This document shows, one piece after another, positions 4,930 through 8,876 of a DNA stretch of 8,876 nucleotides. Where the stretch lies: assembly GCA_030673205.1 (NCBI GenBank), contig DAOVJP010000042.1:1-8876 (forward strand). Direction: 5' to 3'. This DNA is from Thermoplasmata archaeon. Its GTDB lineage: Archaea > Thermoplasmatota > Thermoplasmata > JAGHBH01. The notes beneath the pieces were generated by a model. It searched no databases and had not been told where the DNA came from. It saw only the letters and a program-made list of their open reading frames with translations. Position 1 is the stretch's first letter. Each line of letters starts with the position of its first letter. The position numbers were made by a program, and so were the translations under genes.

Positions 4930-5951
4930 TGTCCCCCGAAGTAGAAGATGCCTTCAAGACCATAGAGACAACGAAGGAGGACATGCTCCGGACAAAGGAG
5001 TTGAGGGAACTGGGGTCTATGGGTCCTCATCTTGTCCGACTCCCAAAGGGGCTCATACCACAATACATCAAACTGGCACCGTTCCAGGAGTTTGCCTGGA
5101 AGACCGTAGGACACGTCGCGAAGAAGAAATATGAGGAAAAACCTAATGATACGTTGGAAATAAACCTCATGAAGGCCCATATGAGGATACGTCCCGAGGA
5201 GCACATGGCAGCTGCCATGATGACGGGAATAATCGCAGGGGTGACCGGTGTGGCCCTCGCCTTCGTCTTCTTCTTCTTGCTACCGGACATACTGGGAACG
5301 ATGTCGTATATGCTCGGGGCCATGATGCTGTTCATACTACCAGTGGGCGGATACTTTGGCACTCTAGGCTCCCCTGGCTGGAAGGCAAAGGCCCGCGCTC
5401 GAGATATAGACAAGAAACTTCCTGCGGCAATGAACTTCGTATCTGCCATGGCATCGGCCAACGTGAACATAGATGTCATTTTCAAAGAGCTTTCGAGACA
5501 GCCGTTGTATGGGGAGATCCAGAACGAGGCCGAGTGGATAACCAGAGACACGGAACTCTTGGGGATGGACATAATCACGGCCATTAGACGGGGAGCTACC
5601 CGCTCCCCCTCCGAGAAGTTCGCTGATTTCCTGCAGGGCGTGGTGACCACCACCACCTCCGGCGGACAGCTCAAGCCCTATTTCCTCAACAAGAGCGAAC
5701 AGTTCGAGAAGGAAGGGAAGCTGGAGGTAAGAAGCAAGATCGAGACGCTGGGTCTGATGGCGGAGTCCTTCGTCACCATAGGCGTGGCCTTCCCTCTTTT
5801 CTTGGTCATAATCATGGCGATATTCGCCGTTATCAGCTCTGGCTCCGATTTCATCATGCTGCTATTGTACGCTGTTATAGGGGGCATGATACCCGGTATC
5901 CAGGTTGGTTTCATAGTCGGCATAAGCGCTATAGGGGGTGAGGAGGACTAA
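4929..5951 (+). CDS. TadC/FlaJ-type platform protein, first (single GspF domain)
   Basis: A 340-residue inner-membrane platform protein that transmits ATPase motion to the growing filament. A cytoplasmic N-terminal part of about 90 residues is followed by two helices (about 93-117 and 122-144), one GspF/T2SSF-like cytoplasmic domain (about 158-280, with DIDKKLPAAMNFVSAMASA and FADFLQGVVTTTTSGGQLKP), then two helices (about 281-303 and 307-335). The start is GTG at 4929, sharing a base with the upstream TAG; GGAGGTG (4914-4920) sits 8 nt before it. A TTG at 4902 would add a Gly-rich stretch and is less likely. Archaellum FlaJ and many archaeal pilus platforms carry two GspF domains in one chain. 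Here one domain per protein suggests pairing with the next gene product, as in TadB/TadC. Confidence 0.88.
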   Translation: MSPEVEDAFKTIETTKEDMLRTKELRELGSMGPHLVRLPKGLIPQYIKLAPFQEFAWKTVGHVAKKKYEEKPNDTLEINLMKAHMRIRPEEHMAAAMMTGIIAGVTGVALAFVFFFLLPDILGTMSYMLGAMMLFILPVGGYFGTLGSPGWKAKARARDIDKKLPAAMNFVSAMASANVNIDVIFKELSRQPLYGEIQNEAEWITRDTELLGMDIITAIRRGATRSPSEKFADFLQGVVTTTTSGGQLKPYFLNKSEQFEKEGKLEVRSKIETLGLMAESFVTIGVAFPLFLVIIMAIFAVISSGSDFIMLLLYAVIGGMIPGIQVGFIVGISAIGGEED

Positions 5952-6946
5952 TGACAGATACTAGCAAGGCCGAAGAGGCAGCGGCCAAGGTAAAGCTCCA
6001 AAAGACAAAGGATTGGACAAAGAGAGTCATCCTCGTATCGGTCATAGTGGCCATGGTGGTAATGTTGATGAGCGTCGTGGAGACCATGAACCCCGGGACC
6101 CTGCCCCTCGGAAGCTATAGGGAGGTCACGGAAGAGGAGGTCGCAGAGGACGGGACGACGGTGATAACCACCACCTACACCGACTACAACGATGTTCTGC
6201 GACCCGCTTTCATAGACGGGATCGTGCTGGCCATCATGGCCATGATAGGCCCATATGGGTTCTATTATAGTGCCAAGATGAAGAAGATACACAAGATAGA
6301 ACGTTACCTGCCTGATTTCTTGCGAGATGTGGCGGAGGCCGGGAGATTCGGTATGACCCTGGCAGAAGCCATCGTGGTTGCGGCCGCCGGAAAATATGGC
6401 AATTTGACCCCCGAGATAAAGAAGATGGCCGCGCAGATAGAATGGGGTGTGCCAGCGTCCGAAGCGCTGCGGCTCTTCGGTACTAGGGTGAATACGACAT
6501 TGACTCATAGGACCATCGCCATTGTGACCAAGTCGTCCGACGCTGGCGGGGAGGTGTCGGATGTGCTTACTATGGTAGCACATGCTGTCAAGGAAGAACA
6601 GCTGACCAAAGCGGAGAAGAGCATCCAGATGGTCACATATCTCGCTGTCATATACATAGCTTACATGGTTTTCCTGATAACCATCCTGATCATGAGCGGA
6701 ACCTTCCTCCCGGCCATGGAAGATGCCGGGGCCAGCATTGCCTCGATGAGTGAGGAATCGGGCGCGGAAGTGGACCTGATAAACGTGGATGTGGTGCCTG
6801 CGTTGGGCTTGCTGTTCTTCCTGGCAGCCATCATTCACGGCATGGGAGACGGTCTCGTCGCCGGATTGCTGGAAACGGGCCATATACAAGGCGGCTTACG
6901 CCATAGCTTCTTGTTATTGATGATAGGTTATATGATGTTGAGATGA
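5951..6946 (+). CDS. TadC/FlaJ-type platform protein, second (single GspF domain)
   Basis: A 331-residue membrane protein, the likely partner of the preceding platform protein. Helices are near 25-45, 88-108, 228-250, 282-305 and 316-330. The GspF-like cytoplasmic domain spans about 115-225 (YLPDFLRDVAEAGRFGMTL, then HRTIAIVTKSSDAGGEVSD and VLTMVAHAV). Between the first two helices is a roughly 40-residue segment rich in Glu and Thr (VITTTYTDYND) that should face outside. ATG at 5951 overlaps the upstream TAA by one base and follows GGTGAGGAGG, so translation is probably coupled. The fifth hydrophobic segment ends at the very C-terminus. The fold family is clear by motif pattern; the exact system (Tad-like, adhesive pilus or secretion) is not. 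Confidence 0.86.
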   Translation: MTDTSKAEEAAAKVKLQKTKDWTKRVILVSVIVAMVVMLMSVVETMNPGTLPLGSYREVTEEEVAEDGTTVITTTYTDYNDVLRPAFIDGIVLAIMAMIGPYGFYYSAKMKKIHKIERYLPDFLRDVAEAGRFGMTLAEAIVVAAAGKYGNLTPEIKKMAAQIEWGVPASEALRLFGTRVNTTLTHRTIAIVTKSSDAGGEVSDVLTMVAHAVKEEQLTKAEKSIQMVTYLAVIYIAYMVFLITILIMSGTFLPAMEDAGASIASMSEESGAEVDLINVDVVPALGLLFFLAAIIHGMGDGLVAGLLETGHIQGGLRHSFLLLMIGYMMLR

Positions 6947-6962
6947 TAGATCAGGTGATATG

Positions 6963-8720
6963 ATGGGCGACTTGGAAACGGACCATGCCGAGACGGCTGA
7001 CACCCACATGCTAGAGGGAGAAGATGGTTTGGGAAGCACAGAACCGAAAAAGGTCAAGTTCGGCTTTCGGGACCGAGCCGCCAGCTTTGTCGTTGGGTTG
7101 AAGAAGCCGAAGACAACCAAGATACTGGTCCCAACAGGGAAGAGCGGCTCCCATGAGGGCGAGGAAGTAACGCCGATCCCAAAGATCTCTGAGCATTATA
7201 TCAATGAGATAGAGATCGTAGACGTCACTCCCCCCTATTCCTTTGTACGTATCCTCTATGACAACAGAGCCAACGACTACAAATATGAGGCACTGGAACC
7301 GCCGCTCACCGAGGAGGAACGGGAGCTCGTGACCGTGCTGAAGAACGCCATCATAGACGGTATGGAGCGCACCGAGATAGAGGATCTTACCGAGAGAGGA
7401 AAGGTGTTGGAGAGCGCCATAGGCACGCTATTGCAGGACCTGGGCATAGGCTTGGACCCGGTGGCCAAGGAACGGGTGATATATTATATCCGTCGTGATT
7501 TCGTGGGCTATGGTCCTATCCAGGTGGCCATGACGGATACCGAGGTGGAGGACATATCCTGTGATGGGGTGAACGTTCCCATCTTCATATATCATAGGAA
7601 ATATGGGTCCATACCCTCCAATATGAAGTTCAAGACCTCACACGAGTTGGATTCTTTCGTGGTTTGGATAGCACAACGTTGTGGTAAGCATATCAGCGTT
7701 GCAGAACCAATGTTGGATGCCACCATGCCCGACGGCTCTCGTCTTCAGGAGACGCTTGGAATGCATGTGACGAAGAGAGGGAGCAGTTTCACCATCCGTC
7801 GTTTCAAGGAGAACCCCTTCACCCCTCTGGACCTTATACGCTTCAAGACCATGAACATAGAGATGATGGCCTACCTGTGGATATCCATAGAAAATGGACA
7901 GAGCATGTTGGTCTGCGGGGGTACGGCCAGTGGAAAGACGACGACGTTGAACGCCATATTGCTTTTCATTCCGCCGCAGATGAAGATAGTGAGCATAGAG
8001 GACACACGCGAGTTGAACCTTCCCCATGACAATTGGATCCCCTCCTTGACACGATCCGGTTTCGGTGCGAAGAGCCTCATAACCGGCAAGGCCCCGGGGG
8101 AGGTGGATATGTTCGATCTGCTGACCGCCGCCCTACGCCAACGACCCCAATACATAATGGTTGGAGAGGTAAGAGGTGCCGAGGCATACACCGTGTTCCA
8201 GGCCATGGCCACGGGTAAGACCGCATACAGCACCTTCCACGCGGATGATGTCCAGGCCATGATACACAGAATGGAATCGGACCCGATCAACCTGCCTAGA
8301 TCATTGATAACCGCTCTCGATATGGTCTTGCTACAGGCCCAAGTGAAGGTAGGGACCAAGATGACCCGGCGGGTCAAGGGTCTGCACGAGATCGTCAGCT
8401 TGGATCCCCTAACGGACGAGATAATCACCAACACCGCATACACCTGGAACCCGGCCGATGACACGTTCAACTACAGCGGTCACAGCTATGTATACGACCG
8501 TGTGATGGAAGGGAAGAACTGGACCCTGCGGGAGATGGAGAAGGAGATAAAGCGCCGGACGGACATACTTACCTACCTACGAAAGACGGATGTCAAGAGC
8601 CACAAAGTGGTGGCTAAGATCGTCGCTAGCTATTATGATGACCCGGATGCGGTCATGGAAGACATCCATAAGGGCTTGGCTGAGCTGGCGGAACAGGAAA
8701 AAGAGGCTCTGGGCATATAA
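6963..8720 (+). CDS. Type II/IV secretion system ATPase (FlaI/TadA/GspE type), second copy
   Basis: A 585-residue paralogue of the operon's first ATPase, with about half the residues identical by eye over the C-terminal 400. Motifs: Walker A GGTASGKT (319-326, K325), Asp box IEDTRE (E346, D347), Walker B IMVGEVRG (E402), His box STFHAD (H426). LDATMPDGSRLQ and RGSSFTIRRF match the usual family pattern, so this looks like the more canonical copy. A charged N-terminal tail (1-50) and a KILVPTG segment parallel the first ATPase. The frame opens with two ATGs; AGGTGA (6953-6958) is 1 nt from the first (6960) and 4 nt from the second (6963), so the second is preferred. It follows the platform gene by 16 nt and is the last gene of the operon in view. 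It could drive a second motion such as retraction, form mixed hexamers, or serve other substrates; the sequence does not decide. Confidence 0.93.
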   Translation: MGDLETDHAETADTHMLEGEDGLGSTEPKKVKFGFRDRAASFVVGLKKPKTTKILVPTGKSGSHEGEEVTPIPKISEHYINEIEIVDVTPPYSFVRILYDNRANDYKYEALEPPLTEEERELVTVLKNAIIDGMERTEIEDLTERGKVLESAIGTLLQDLGIGLDPVAKERVIYYIRRDFVGYGPIQVAMTDTEVEDISCDGVNVPIFIYHRKYGSIPSNMKFKTSHELDSFVVWIAQRCGKHISVAEPMLDATMPDGSRLQETLGMHVTKRGSSFTIRRFKENPFTPLDLIRFKTMNIEMMAYLWISIENGQSMLVCGGTASGKTTTLNAILLFIPPQMKIVSIEDTRELNLPHDNWIPSLTRSGFGAKSLITGKAPGEVDMFDLLTAALRQRPQYIMVGEVRGAEAYTVFQAMATGKTAYSTFHADDVQAMIHRMESDPINLPRSLITALDMVLLQAQVKVGTKMTRRVKGLHEIVSLDPLTDEIITNTAYTWNPADDTFNYSGHSYVYDRVMEGKNWTLREMEKEIKRRTDILTYLRKTDVKSHKVVAKIVASYYDDPDAVMEDIHKGLAELAEQEKEALGI

Positions 8721-8765
8721 CGTCGAACGGGCCTCCGTCATATTGAGAGGAATGACTGGGATCCA

Positions 8766-8796
8766 TCATCTCCTCTTCTACTTTTCTTTCTTATCC
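8766..8796 (+). terminator. Pyrimidine tract, possible operon terminator
   Basis: Downstream of the second ATPase the plus strand becomes T/C-rich (TCCTCTTCTACTTTTCTTTC and on). Archaeal terminators are often U-rich tracts without a strong hairpin, so this could end the operon. It overlaps the end of the convergent gene, and its composition may simply reflect Lys codons on the other strand. Confidence 0.25.
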
Positions 8797-8876
8797 CCTG
8801 GCTTGACCACTTTTCGGGTCACCACCTGGGGTTTTGCTACGACCTTACGAGCGACCACAGGGGCAGCCTCGGGCTT
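8778..8876 (-). CDS. C-terminal tail of an unidentified Lys/Val/Pro-rich protein (5' part outside window)
   Basis: The minus strand is open from the right edge (8876) to TAG at 8778-8780, giving 32 residues with the repeat-like pieces VVARKVVAKP and VVTRKVVKPG and ending DKKEK. It is basic and low in complexity, as in the flexible tails of ribosomal or other nucleic-acid-binding proteins, but no family can be named from so little. It converges on the secretion operon with a 57-nt gap. The frame matches typical coding composition; that it is a real gene end is likely but not proven. Confidence 0.5.
   Translation of the reverse strand, partial: KPEAAPVVARKVVAKPQVVTRKVVKPGDKKEK

Overview
The window looks archaeal, most probably from Thermoplasmatota and perhaps Methanomassiliicoccales-like; the lineage is inferred. 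Direct support: a tRNA-Arg gene interrupted by a short intron with a canonical bulge-helix-bulge, an OMP decarboxylase with the spacing of the archaeal enzyme, FlaI/TadA-type ATPases with TadC/FlaJ-type membrane partners, TATA-like boxes, strong AGGTGA/GGAGG ribosome binding sites, and GTG/TTG starts.

Layout. 1-590 (minus) is the first 196 codons of a coiled-coil-containing protein that runs off the left edge. 591-925 has no convincing gene, but holds two inverted repeats just upstream of that protein's start and a duplicated scrap of the end of the next gene. 926-1567 (minus) is pyrF; its leader is an unusual polypyrimidine stretch with an 11-nt homopolymer. 1846-2544 (plus) is a stand-alone seven-helix membrane protein that diverges from pyrF. 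2545-3150 is about 600 nt without protein genes. It carries an intron-containing tRNA-Arg(UCG) on the minus strand, two tandem hairpin repeats upstream that resemble the tRNA 5' end, a broken copy of the tRNA 3' end downstream, and palindromes with GGAA...TTCC arms.

3151-8720 (plus) is a tight four-gene operon: secretion/pilus ATPase, TadC/GspF-like platform protein, second platform protein, second ATPase. The first two junctions overlap by one base and the last gap is 16 nt. The two ATPases are paralogues that both keep all visible catalytic motifs, and the platform is split into two single-GspF-domain proteins. This is the motor core of a type IV filament or secretion machine. No pilin or prepilin peptidase lies in the window. 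At the right edge (8778-8876, minus) is the Lys/Val-rich C-terminal tail of a convergent gene.

The most interesting items are the two-ATPase/two-platform operon and the cluster of tRNA-like fragments and covarying hairpins around tRNA-Arg.
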